Notes under the pieces: generated by a model
What the model was told of the DNA's origin: nothing
The model's input: the letters and a program-made list of their open reading frames with translations, nothing else
Database searches by the model: none
Shown: positions 32,362-40,718 of the stretch, piece after piece
Position numbering within the stretch: position 1 is the stretch's first letter
Layout: each line of letters starts with the position of its first letter
Program-made: the position numbers and the translations under genes
Source of the DNA: Methylophilaceae bacterium
Lineage (GTDB): Bacteria > Pseudomonadota > Gammaproteobacteria > Burkholderiales > Methylophilaceae
Assembly: GCA_006844635.1 (NCBI GenBank)
Contig: SPJO01000123.1
Location: 1 to 42,848, forward strand
DNA length: 42,848 bases
Reading direction: 5' to 3'

Positions 32362-32931
32362 CTATGGTTTTGCTGTCTGTGCGTTACGTTCAATCATGGT
32401 TTTCTCAATATTTTTAATATCATTGAGCTTACGACTCAGGGCCTTATTTTTCTTCTTTAAACTATCTGCTTTTTTTGTAATCGCATTAGACTTTTTGACT
32501 TGGTTTTGGTGATCTAACGTAAAGGCATGTATCAGTTGCACCAAGCTTTGATTAGATTCACTTAGTTGTTCATCCGCTAGCAAGGCGTTTAGATATTGTT
32601 GAGCTAGCTTGCTATCACGCTGGACGCTGTTCGGAACCGCTAAGATGGCCGCTCGTTTGATTTTTAGCTTAAGATCATCAGGATTTTCTGCTAAGGCTTG
32701 CACGACGGCCATATAAGCAGTCTGTTGCTCTGTTTCGTTTAGTTTTGTGTAGTGAGTAATAAACTGTAGCAGCTCAGCCGTGTGTCCATGTGCAATAGGA
32801 GAAAACTTGAAACCACTTTCTGGTTGGCTGATTGACTGGTCATTATTACTAAGTTGTGTTTCAGCATTGGCTGCACATGCAGACAAAAAACTTAGGGTAA
32901 TCACGAAAATGGAGATTCTTTTAATACGCAT
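32362..32931 (-). CDS. qseG: QseG-like lipoprotein
   Basis: A 189-residue lipoprotein (lipobox LSAC, C19) with a helical mature part and a long C-terminal coiled coil (about 145-182, rich in K, E and N with heptad leucines). It sits between the sensor kinase and response regulator, the position of QseG (YfhG), the outer-membrane lipoprotein that activates the GlrK kinase. Sequence similarity is low, so the call depends on gene order, lipobox and coiled coil. Its start shares one base with the glrK stop and its stop is 3 bases before glrR. Confidence 0.7.
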   Translation of the reverse strand: MRIKRISIFVITLSFLSACAANAETQLSNNDQSISQPESGFKFSPIAHGHTAELLQFITHYTKLNETEQQTAYMAVVQALAENPDDLKLKIKRAAILAVPNSVQRDSKLAQQYLNALLADEQLSESNQSLVQLIHAFTLDHQNQVKKSNAITKKADSLKKKNKALSRKLNDIKNIEKTMIERNAQTAKP

Positions 32932-34379
32932 TAATCTTTCACTAGTTCTGAATGGTTGTTGGGTAAGTGTACGCTAAAATGTGCGCCTTGTTTTGAGGCG
33001 ATTAAATTAATATTGCCATCTAGTGTTTCTACAATATCTTTAACAATAGTGAGGCCTAATCCGCTGCCTTTAATTAAACCGTTATCAACTGCTTTGCCAC
33101 GATAGAATGGGTCGAATATTTTTTCAAAATCGCCTTTGGCTAAGCCTGGACCATTATCTGAAACGTCGATAATAAACCAGTTTTTTTCTATATTGGTTGT
33201 AATGTTAATTTGACCAGATTTAGGCGTATAGTTCACCGCATTCGAGATTAAATTATCAAGGATAATAAAAAGTTTCTCCTCATTAGAGTGCATCTTATTG
33301 CCAATATTCAAATCAAGTTCAACCTTTAAGAATTTGTTTTGAATCGTTAGTTCGTGTGCGGTTAATACCTTGTTGATTAGCACGCTAAGGTCTAGTTTCT
33401 GCAACTTAGATTTACCTTTAGTGGACTCTACTTTTGTATAGTTCAGCAGGTTCTCAATCATCGTTTGCAAACGGACGCTGTTGTCTCGCATGATTTGAAT
33501 AATTTCAGTTTGTTGCTGAGATAGTGCACCGCCAATGCCATCATGCAGCAACTCAGTTGCCTCTCTGATTGCAGTGAGCGGTGTCTTCAGTTCATGAGAG
33601 ACATGGCGTAAGAATTGTTGTTTTTGCACATTCAGGTCTCTTAGTTCTCTTCTTAACCAGTCTAAGCGTTGGCCTAATATGCGTAAATCGCCAGGCCCAT
33701 CAATGGAGATGGGCGCCTCATAATTACCTTCACCTAAGTTGCTAATGGCCTTTTCCATCCTTCTAATTGGACGCGCTAATAAAAAGGTGATGATAGCCGC
33801 GGCTAATAAGGTTAATGGAATCAACACCAAGCTTTGTAAAAATAAGTTTTTTTGTGTTTTGTTGGCCTCGGCAGTAAATTGCATAGAAGCCTCATCTATT
33901 GCAATATTGTTCTCTTTAATAATTAACCGAATGGATGCGTTGATTTGTGTAAAGGCATTAAGAAACGTTAAGTCATCAATATACTTTTTCTGATGACTGA
34001 CGATGACTTTATGTAAGGCTGTACTTTCTTCTCTCAGTATTTTTAGTTTTCCTACGACTTTTGGATTATTGGAGTAGTGAATTAAGCTAGCGATAGTGTC
34101 TTGAAGCTCTTTGCTTGCCTGCTGGTAGTTTTTAAATAATAGAGAGTCACGTAATACAAAGTATTGACGGGCACTACGTTCCATCAAGCTGGATTTTTCT
34201 TGCAGCACGTGGCTGAGGCGCGTGGTTTCAACTGCCTGAGAAATCGTGAGTTCACTTTTTTGCGCTAAATCACCAAATGAAAAGTTGGCGTTGGTAAATG
34301 CCCATAGCAGTGGAAAAATCGCAAAGGCAAAGCCGATGAGCAATAAGGTTAAAAATGAATTTGGGTAACGAATACGCAT
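32931..34379 (-). CDS. glrK: GlrK/QseE-type sensor histidine kinase
   Basis: A 482-residue sensor kinase. Membrane segments lie at about 9-28 and 180-201 and enclose a periplasmic helical sensor domain. HAMP follows (about 202-252), then the dimerisation region with the phospho-histidine H262 (RHVSHELKTPLTAIRE), and the ATPase domain with N-box DNLISNAVNYTP, DNGPGLA and GSGLGLTIVK. The frame is open upstream to 34433, but that extension overlaps the divergent folA start; ATG 34379 places the first membrane helix correctly. In Enterobacteriaceae GlrK phosphorylates GlrR in response to envelope state. The gene is divergent from folA across 46 bases. Confidence 0.9.
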   Translation of the reverse strand: MRIRYPNSFLTLLLIGFAFAIFPLLWAFTNANFSFGDLAQKSELTISQAVETTRLSHVLQEKSSLMERSARQYFVLRDSLLFKNYQQASKELQDTIASLIHYSNNPKVVGKLKILREESTALHKVIVSHQKKYIDDLTFLNAFTQINASIRLIIKENNIAIDEASMQFTAEANKTQKNLFLQSLVLIPLTLLAAAIITFLLARPIRRMEKAISNLGEGNYEAPISIDGPGDLRILGQRLDWLRRELRDLNVQKQQFLRHVSHELKTPLTAIREATELLHDGIGGALSQQQTEIIQIMRDNSVRLQTMIENLLNYTKVESTKGKSKLQKLDLSVLINKVLTAHELTIQNKFLKVELDLNIGNKMHSNEEKLFIILDNLISNAVNYTPKSGQINITTNIEKNWFIIDVSDNGPGLAKGDFEKIFDPFYRGKAVDNGLIKGSGLGLTIVKDIVETLDGNINLIASKQGAHFSVHLPNNHSELVKD

Positions 34380-34399
34380 AAACTTATCTAAATTTTTCG

Positions 34400-34425
34400 G
34401 CACGCATATCCAGTATAATGCGTGC
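34400..34425. promoter_or_regulatory. Dyad covering the folA/glrK promoters
   Basis: GCACGCAT (34400-34407) and ATGCGTGC (34418-34425) form a perfect 8-bp inverted repeat with a 10-base centre. The centre holds parts of two opposite -10 elements: TATAAT for folA (34414-34419) and TATACT for glrK (34417-34412). The predicted folA start is the A of its ATG, 34426. A dimeric regulator bound here could block both genes. Confidence 0.55.
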
Positions 34426-34944
34426 ATGAGCAAACTTTCTATTATTGTCGCAGTAGCTAATCATAACGTGATTGGCATTAACAATACATTGCCTTGGCAT
34501 CTGCCAGAAGACTTAAAGCGTTTTAAGGCGTTGACAATGGGGCACCATATTATCATGGGACGTAAAACCTATGAATCTTTAGGGCGGTTATTACCTGGTA
34601 GAACGACGGTCATTGTGACACGTAATAAAGACTATCAAGTAGAAGGGGCAATTGTTGTGCATAGCCTTGAAGCAGCATTGCATATGAGCGCTGAAGATGA
34701 TGAAATGTTTTTGATTGGTGGTGCCGAGTTATATGAAATTGGCGTGGCCGCAGCAGATAAGCTGTATGTTACAGAGGTGCATGCTGATTTTGAAGGGGAT
34801 GCTTACTTACCCGATTTCGAAATGGCGCAGTGGGATGAGGTTTCGAGAGAACGCCATCAAACGGCCAGTGGTTTGGCATTTAGCTATGTCACTTATGAGC
34901 GTCGGTCAGCAGTGCCAGTTAATTGCTGTAGCTCGCCTGAATAA
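34426..34944 (+). CDS. folA: Dihydrofolate reductase
   Basis: Reduces dihydrofolate to tetrahydrofolate with NADPH, recycling the folate oxidised by ThyA. Active-site region NTLPWHLPEDLKRF places the catalytic aspartate at D29. GHHIIMGRKTYESLG and FLIGGAELY bind NADPH. 172 residues is a little longer than the 159-165 usual, because of a tail after YERR. The last 26 bases overlap the end of the convergent lytic transglycosylase gene. There is no ribosome site and a TATAAT ends seven bases before the ATG, so the message may be leaderless. Confidence 0.96.
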   Translation: MSKLSIIVAVANHNVIGINNTLPWHLPEDLKRFKALTMGHHIIMGRKTYESLGRLLPGRTTVIVTRNKDYQVEGAIVVHSLEAALHMSAEDDEMFLIGGAELYEIGVAAADKLYVTEVHADFEGDAYLPDFEMAQWDEVSRERHQTASGLAFSYVTYERRSAVPVNCCSSPE

Positions 34945-36064
34945 TAGTAGAACGTTCACCAACTAGTAAGTCTTCTTTAAATGGATGGTAAGATTTTCGA
35001 TAGAGTTTGTAAATCTTATGCACGTAATTTTTAGTTTCACGATAAGGTGGGATGCCTTTGTAGCGATCGACAGCCCCTTCACCAGCATTGTAAGCAGCAG
35101 CGACTAAACGCACATCACCTTCGTAATAAGCCATCAACCATTGTAAGTAAGCAAGGCCACCCTTGATATTTTGCTCTGGGTCATATGAGTCTCTTACACC
35201 GAAGCGCCTAGCCGTTGCAGGAATAAGCTGCATTAGGCCTTGTGCATTTTTAGGTGAGGTTGCTCTAGGGTTAAAGTTAGACTCCACTTTAATGAAAGCC
35301 ATCGCAAGGTCTGTTTCAATATGGTATTGCGGTGCTAGGCGGTCAACGATTTCAAAAATAGGGCCTCGTTCATAAAATGGATTGCCATTACTGCCAGCTG
35401 GTGCTAGTTCAAATTCAGCGCGTAAGGGCTCTTCAGGCTCATCTGGTAGCATGCATTCTGGTGTCTGTGCTAAAGCTTCATTACCTTTGAAGTCAATCAG
35501 CGCTTTTGTTGCGCGATAATGGTTTTGTGCTGCTGCTTTATGATAGAAAAGCGCTGCAACATTGTTATCTTGATTAAAACCTTTCCCGTGTGCATGCATC
35601 CAGCCCATGGCGTATTGTGCTTCTGCATCATTATCATCTCTTGCTTGCTGGCAAAACACCTTTGCGGCATCTTCATAACTATTAATGCCATTTTCACCTT
35701 TGCCTTTAAAAGCAAGCTTTACTAGTTGCTCGTAAGGTGTGATTTTTTTTGCCGCTGCATTTTTCTTCTTAACACTTAGCATTGCTTTTAGGTGCGCCAT
35801 GGCTTTCTGTTGCATGGCGAGTTTTTCTTCTGCTGACATCGCAGTTTTCTCTGTTGCTTGTGTACTTTCAAGCACAGTTGTCGATGCTTCTGGCGCGCTT
35901 GGAGCAGATGTTGTCGTTTCATTCACTAAGGCAATAGACTGTGTCATCTGTAAGTCTGATGTCGCAGCGCCCATCACAGTTCCTGCATAAGCGGTTTGCG
36001 CGAGAGAGAACGATGCTAAAAAGCTAGCGAGTAATAAGTAGTGCTTAGTGGGTAAATGAAACAA
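34919..36064 (-). CDS. Lytic transglycosylase with Sel1-like region
   Basis: A 381-residue exported protein. After the signal peptide (cut near AYA) comes a low-complexity Ser/Thr/Ala part, a lysine/alanine-rich helix, then a Sel1/TPR-like segment (DAEAQYAMGWMHAHGKG, AALFYHKAA), and a C-terminal family 1 SLT domain. The SLT domain has the catalytic glutamate in AFIKVESNFNPRA, followed by GLMQLIPATARRFG and AAYNAGEGAVDRY. It cleaves peptidoglycan glycan strands. The TTG start at 36064 is preferred because GAGGT lies five bases upstream; a GTG at 36076 gives four more residues. Its end overlaps folA. Confidence 0.88.
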   Translation of the reverse strand: MFHLPTKHYLLLASFLASFSLAQTAYAGTVMGAATSDLQMTQSIALVNETTTSAPSAPEASTTVLESTQATEKTAMSAEEKLAMQQKAMAHLKAMLSVKKKNAAAKKITPYEQLVKLAFKGKGENGINSYEDAAKVFCQQARDDNDAEAQYAMGWMHAHGKGFNQDNNVAALFYHKAAAQNHYRATKALIDFKGNEALAQTPECMLPDEPEEPLRAEFELAPAGSNGNPFYERGPIFEIVDRLAPQYHIETDLAMAFIKVESNFNPRATSPKNAQGLMQLIPATARRFGVRDSYDPEQNIKGGLAYLQWLMAYYEGDVRLVAAAYNAGEGAVDRYKGIPPYRETKNYVHKIYKLYRKSYHPFKEDLLVGERSTIIQASYSN

Positions 36065-36158
36065 ATGACACCTCACGAAAAAGTAGTAATCCTAATCGCG
36101 GATGGTACAATTTTTCATGTGTGAGACATATAGCCCATTAGGGTAGTGTATTGAATAT

Positions 36159-36177
36159 GCAACAAATAATGTGTTGC
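36159..36177 (-). terminator. Weak hairpin after the decarboxylase gene
   Basis: GCAACA (36159-36164) pairs with TGTTGC (36172-36177) around 7 bases, 15 bases past the minus-strand stop. No T-tract follows, so termination is uncertain. Confidence 0.3.
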
Positions 36178-36191
36178 GAGCATTTAATCAG

Positions 36192-38435
36192 TTAGAGGTC
36201 TTTAACGCAGTCGACGTAATAGATAGGCCGCCCATCAACAATCTCTTTGACTAAACCATGCACATCCGTTTCGAAACCAGGGAAACGTTCATTAAAGTCA
36301 CGTGCAAACTTGAGATAACTAATAATGACTTTATTAAACTGTTCGCCAGGGATAAGTAGTGGAATACCAGGAGGGTAGGGAGTCAGTAATACAGCCGTAG
36401 TTCTACCTTCCAAATCGTCTATCGCCACACGGTCAATTTCTCGGTGCGCCATTTTTGCAAAAGCATCTGTTGGTTTCATGGCAGGGACCATGTTTGATAG
36501 ATACATGTCTGTGGTTAACCGCGCAACATTATTTTCTTTATAGACTTCATGAATCTCTGTACATAAGTCTTTTAGGCCAATACGGTCATAACTCGGATGT
36601 TGCTGTACAAATTCGGGTAGCGCTTTGTATAAAGGCTGGTTTTTATCGTAGTCATCTTTAAATTGTTGTAACGCCGCGACCATCGTATTCCAACGGCCTT
36701 TAGTAATGCCAATCGTGAACATAATGAAGAAGGAGTAAAGGCCTGTTTTTTCCACAACAATGCCATGCTCAGCAAGGTATTTTGTCACAATGGCAGCAGG
36801 GATGCCGTTTGACTTGGTAAAGTTACCTTTAATATTTAAGCCAGGCGTAATAATGGTCGCTTTAATAGGATCGAGCATATTAAAGTTTTCAGCAAGGTCA
36901 CCAAAGTCATGCCAGTCTGCATTGGCATGTAGCATCCAAGCATCACGTTCTTCAATGCCTTCTTCGCTTAAATCATCAGGCCCCCAAACCTTGAACCACC
37001 AATCGTCTCCCCATTCTTTCTCAACCTTGCGCATCGCACGGCGGAAGTCTAAGGCTTCCATAATGGATTCTTCAACGAGTACAGCACCTTCTGGCTGTTC
37101 CATCATCGCAGCTGCAACATCGATACTGGCTACAATCGAATATTGCGGGCTGGTTGAGGTATGCATTAAGTAGGCTTCGTTAAATACGTCACGGTCAAGC
37201 TTGTGATTTTCAGCATCTTCTACCAAGATCTGTGAGGCTTGACTTAACCCTGCGAGCAGTTTATGCGTTGATTGTGTTGAGAAGACCATTGAGTCTTTAC
37301 ACTTAGGGCGGTCTTCACCAATCGCGTGGTAATCACCGTAAAAGTCATGGAAGGTCGCATGCGGCAACCATGCTTCATCAAAATGTAAGGTATCAATCTT
37401 GCCATCGAGCATTTCTTTGATTTCTTCAACGTTATAGAGCACGCCATCATAGGTGGATTGCGTAATTGTCAGCACACGTGGCTTAATTTTTTTATTTTCG
37501 ATAAACGGATTTTGTTGGATCTTTTTCTGAATATTTTTCCATTCAAATTCACTTTTTGGAATAGGGCCGATAATGCCGTAGTGATTCCGTGTCGGCATTA
37601 AAAAGACTGGGATAGCGCCAGTCATGACAATCGCATGCAGCACGGATTTGTGACAGTTGCGGTCGACAACGACTACATCACCAGGCGCAACCGTTGAGTT
37701 CCAAACAATTTTATTAGAAGTAGAAGTGCCGTTGGTTACAAAGTAAAGGTGGTCGCAGTTGTATATCCGTGCCGCATTGCGCTCAGAGGCTGCAATAGGC
37801 CCCGTATGATCTAATAGTTGCCCTAACTCATCGACAGCATTACAAACGTCAGCACGGAGCATGTTTTCACCAAAAAATTGGTGGAACATCTGTCCGACCG
37901 GTGATTTGAGAAAGGCGACGCCACCAGAATGGCCAGGGCAATGCCAAGAGTAAGAGCCATCGGCTGCATATTGCGTTAACGCTTTAAAAAAGGGTGGTGT
38001 GCGACCTTCAAGATAACTTTTCGCTTCCCGCAGAATCATCCGTGCAATAAATTCTGGGGTATCCTCATACATATGGATAAAGCCGTGCAGTTCACGCAGT
38101 ACATCGTTGGGAATATGACGGCTAGTACGTGTTTCACCATGCAAGAAAATAGGGATATCATCGTTGCGATAGCGGATTTCTTTTACAAAGGCACGCAGTG
38201 CCTTAATGGCGGCTTTTTTTTCCTCTACAATCTCTTCATCATCAATGGATAAGATAAAAGCGGAGGCGCGACTTTGTTGTTGCGCGAAAGAAGCAACATC
38301 GCCATAGCTTGTCACACCAATGACTTCACAGCCTTCATCTTCAATGGCTTTTGCCAGTACACGAATACCTAAACCTGAAGAGTTATCAGTGCGAAAGTCT
38401 TCATCAATAATAACAACAGGAAAGTTAAATTTCAT
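36192..38435 (-). CDS. Orn/Lys/Arg decarboxylase (AdiA/LdcC-like)
   Basis: A 747-residue fold-type I PLP decarboxylase with an N-terminal receiver-like wing domain (about 1-130). The PLP lysine is K392 in STQSTHKLLAGLSQ, with SWHCPGHSGG at 163-172 and the aspartate in HFDEAWLPH. Members decarboxylate arginine, lysine or ornithine to polyamines or for acid resistance; the substrate cannot be told here. No antiporter gene is adjacent, so biosynthesis is more likely than acid resistance. It follows dcd by 8 bases, an arrangement common in Betaproteobacteria. Confidence 0.92.
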   Translation of the reverse strand: MKFNFPVVIIDEDFRTDNSSGLGIRVLAKAIEDEGCEVIGVTSYGDVASFAQQQSRASAFILSIDDEEIVEEKKAAIKALRAFVKEIRYRNDDIPIFLHGETRTSRHIPNDVLRELHGFIHMYEDTPEFIARMILREAKSYLEGRTPPFFKALTQYAADGSYSWHCPGHSGGVAFLKSPVGQMFHQFFGENMLRADVCNAVDELGQLLDHTGPIAASERNAARIYNCDHLYFVTNGTSTSNKIVWNSTVAPGDVVVVDRNCHKSVLHAIVMTGAIPVFLMPTRNHYGIIGPIPKSEFEWKNIQKKIQQNPFIENKKIKPRVLTITQSTYDGVLYNVEEIKEMLDGKIDTLHFDEAWLPHATFHDFYGDYHAIGEDRPKCKDSMVFSTQSTHKLLAGLSQASQILVEDAENHKLDRDVFNEAYLMHTSTSPQYSIVASIDVAAAMMEQPEGAVLVEESIMEALDFRRAMRKVEKEWGDDWWFKVWGPDDLSEEGIEERDAWMLHANADWHDFGDLAENFNMLDPIKATIITPGLNIKGNFTKSNGIPAAIVTKYLAEHGIVVEKTGLYSFFIMFTIGITKGRWNTMVAALQQFKDDYDKNQPLYKALPEFVQQHPSYDRIGLKDLCTEIHEVYKENNVARLTTDMYLSNMVPAMKPTDAFAKMAHREIDRVAIDDLEGRTTAVLLTPYPPGIPLLIPGEQFNKVIISYLKFARDFNERFPGFETDVHGLVKEIVDGRPIYYVDCVKDL

Positions 38436-38443
38436 TTTTGTGC

Positions 38444-39019
38444 CTAAGTTTTAGGTAATGTAACGCCTACTTGACCTTGGTATTTACCGCCGCGGTCTTT
38501 GTAACTGGTTTCGCAGATATCATCATCATCTGCTTCAAAGAATAATACCTGTGCACAACCTTCATTAGCGTAAATCTTGGCAGGTAGTGGTGTGGTGTTA
38601 CTGAATTCTAGTGTCACATAACCTTCCCATTCAGGTTCAAAAGGCGTGACATTCACAATAATGCCGCAGCGTGCATAGGTTGATTTGCCTAAACAAACCG
38701 TCAGCACATTACGCGGGATACGGAAGTATTCAACTGTGCGAGCAAGGGCAAATGAGTTTGGCGGAATGATGCAATAGTCTTCTTCAACTTCTACAAACGA
38801 ATTTGGGTCAAAGTTTTTTGGGTCGACAATGGTACTGTTCAGGTTGGTGAAAAGCTTGAATTCCTTAGAGCAACGAATATCGTAGCCGTAGCTAGAAGTG
38901 CCGTAGGACACTAAACGCTCACCATCTTTAGAGAGTTTGACTTGGTTGGGCTCGAAAGGCTCAATCATGCCATGCTCTTCTGCCATCTTACGTATCCACT
39001 TGTCTGACTTTATACTCAT
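38444..39019 (-). CDS. dcd: dCTP deaminase
   Basis: Converts dCTP to dUTP, the route to dUMP for ThyA. Seen: SSYGYDIRCSKEF, the catalytic glutamate region LTVCLGKSTYARCGI and VTPFEPEWEGYVTLEFSNTTPLP. 191 residues, as usual. It heads a two-gene unit with the decarboxylase. A terminator hairpin lies only about 25 bases before the ATG, so its promoter must be upstream of that hairpin or the gene depends on read-through from zwf. Confidence 0.97.
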   Translation of the reverse strand: MSIKSDKWIRKMAEEHGMIEPFEPNQVKLSKDGERLVSYGTSSYGYDIRCSKEFKLFTNLNSTIVDPKNFDPNSFVEVEEDYCIIPPNSFALARTVEYFRIPRNVLTVCLGKSTYARCGIIVNVTPFEPEWEGYVTLEFSNTTPLPAKIYANEGCAQVLFFEADDDDICETSYKDRGGKYQGQVGVTLPKT

Positions 39020-39046
39020 ATTGCTGCCTAGTTTCGTTTTTAAGTT

Positions 39047-39073
39047 AAAAAGCGGGGCTGATAAACCCCGCTT
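39047..39073 (-). terminator. Terminator between zwf and dcd
   Basis: On the minus strand AAGCGGGG/CCCCGCTT (39073-39066 with 39057-39050) has an 8-base loop and ends in five T. It stands 62 bases after the zwf stop and about 25 before the dcd start. Confidence 0.8.
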
Positions 39074-39135
39074 AAATGATTTGCAAATAATAGCAATAAA
39101 TAATACTTAAGTTGCAATTATTTTATGCATGCTGC

Positions 39136-40617
39136 TTAGTGTTTGTCGCCACCTAGCGCGATACTGTAGCGCCAGAATTGGTCTTCAGATTCAAAAATCA
39201 CTTTTGATGCTTCTGGATCTTGGCTGCCAGCAGGGTATTGATGGACTGGTTTGCGATCTTCAGCCCAAGCCTTCACAACAGGGTCTACTAAACGCCATTG
39301 AGCTTCTGCTTCACTAATGTGTAGGTAATTAGCGTTGTCACCTTGCATAAGGTTGAGCAATAAAGCTTCATAGGCATCAACCGTATCATCTTCAGATTTA
39401 CGATTGTCGGCATCTAACTCGATTGTGCGCGTATTGATATCTAAGCCTGGAATCTTCGACTGAATTTCCATTTTGATACACTCGCGTGGTTGAATACCAA
39501 TCACCAACCAGTTTTGGTCTTGGCCACCATTGATTTGCATCGGTGCTTTTTTGAAACGAATGGCTATGCGAGTGTCTGCTTCATGTAGTCGTTTAGCTGT
39601 ACGGATATAAAAAGGGACACCTTTCCAGCGCGGGTTGTCGATAAAGAGTTTCAATGCAGCATAAGTTTCTACTACGCTGCTATCGTCTCCTAGCTCCTCT
39701 AAATAACCTGGTACTTTTTCACCAGCTACTTCGCCAGCAGCATATTGCGCGCGGAAAGCGTGCTTTTCTAGCTCATCAACTGGGATTGGTCGAATTTGCT
39801 CCAATACATCGATTTTGGCTTCGCGAATGCCATCAGGCGTTAGATCTTTTGGCATTTCCATGGTCGTGAGTGCCAATGTTTGTAATACATGGCTTTGAAT
39901 CATGTCACGTAAGGCACCTGTACTATCGTAAAACTCAGTACGATCACCGACGCCTAGCTTCTCTGTGTTGGTAATTTGGACATGATCAATATATTCATTA
40001 TTCCACAGCGGCTCTAATATCGTATTGGTAAAACGCTGTAACAAGATGTTCTGTAAGGCTGACTTACCTAAATAATGGTCAATTCGGTAGATTTGGTGTT
40101 CGTCTAAGTTCTTTGTCAAAGAAGCTTGTAATGCTTTTGCAGAAGGCAAGTCGGTACCAAATGGTTTTTCAACGACAACACGGCGCCAGTATTTATCTTC
40201 TTGCGTTAAGCCGACTTTAGCGAGCTCTTCTACAATAGGGCCAAAGTCTACAGGGCGTACGGATAAGAAGTAAGCAAAGTTTTGCGGATAAACGCTCTCA
40301 TCACTTAGGATATCTTTCATTTTATCAAAGGCTTGTGCGTCATCTGGTTCATTTGCCTTATATACGTTACGTGCGATAAACCGTGCTAGCACGGCTTCAT
40401 CGACCTTGCCTTTAAACTTTTTGTGAACCATATCCTTGATGCCTTCGCACCATTTTTCATGGTCAATCGGTCTGCGACCTACACCCATGATTTTCATATT
40501 TTCAGGTAGGCGGCCAAGTAAATCTAGCCGATATAAACCTGGATAAAGCTTCACGCGCGCAAGGTTACCTGTGGCACCAAATAGCACTAAGGTGCAAGGA
40601 TCAATTTTTTTCGTCAT
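39136..40617 (-). CDS. zwf: Glucose-6-phosphate dehydrogenase
   Basis: Oxidises glucose-6-phosphate to 6-phosphogluconolactone. The nucleotide-binding FGATGNLA is at 14-21, the substrate site RIDHYLGKS near 178-186, and EKPFG near 150. 493 residues is standard. In RuMP methylotrophs such as Methylophilaceae this enzyme opens the cyclic oxidation of formaldehyde and makes NAD(P)H. The next enzyme, pgl, is divergent 101 bases away. Confidence 0.97.
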   Translation of the reverse strand: MTKKIDPCTLVLFGATGNLARVKLYPGLYRLDLLGRLPENMKIMGVGRRPIDHEKWCEGIKDMVHKKFKGKVDEAVLARFIARNVYKANEPDDAQAFDKMKDILSDESVYPQNFAYFLSVRPVDFGPIVEELAKVGLTQEDKYWRRVVVEKPFGTDLPSAKALQASLTKNLDEHQIYRIDHYLGKSALQNILLQRFTNTILEPLWNNEYIDHVQITNTEKLGVGDRTEFYDSTGALRDMIQSHVLQTLALTTMEMPKDLTPDGIREAKIDVLEQIRPIPVDELEKHAFRAQYAAGEVAGEKVPGYLEELGDDSSVVETYAALKLFIDNPRWKGVPFYIRTAKRLHEADTRIAIRFKKAPMQINGGQDQNWLVIGIQPRECIKMEIQSKIPGLDINTRTIELDADNRKSEDDTVDAYEALLLNLMQGDNANYLHISEAEAQWRLVDPVVKAWAEDRKPVHQYPAGSQDPEASKVIFESEDQFWRYSIALGGDKH

Positions 40618-40646
40618 TTTTCAACCGATATTAATGTAAGAACAAG

Positions 40647-40656
40647 TATAATTATA
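40647..40656. promoter_or_regulatory. Overlapping divergent -10 elements, pgl and zwf
   Basis: TATAAT on the plus strand (40647-40652) faces pgl and TATAAT on the minus strand (40656-40651) faces zwf; they share two bases. The minus promoter has TTAAGT 17 bases upstream, giving a zwf leader of about 27 bases. The plus leader would be about 60 bases. Only one polymerase could bind at a time. Confidence 0.5.
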
Positions 40657-40718
40657 GCAAATGCAATCGCATGACTTAACTGAATTAATCAAATAAATAG
40701 GTAAGGTTTTCTCGACAT

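Noticed and set aside
34380..34433. Longer N-terminus for glrK starting at 34433
   Set aside because: It would overlap the divergent folA start and its promoter, and would put 18 extra residues before the first membrane helix. ATG 34379 is preferred.
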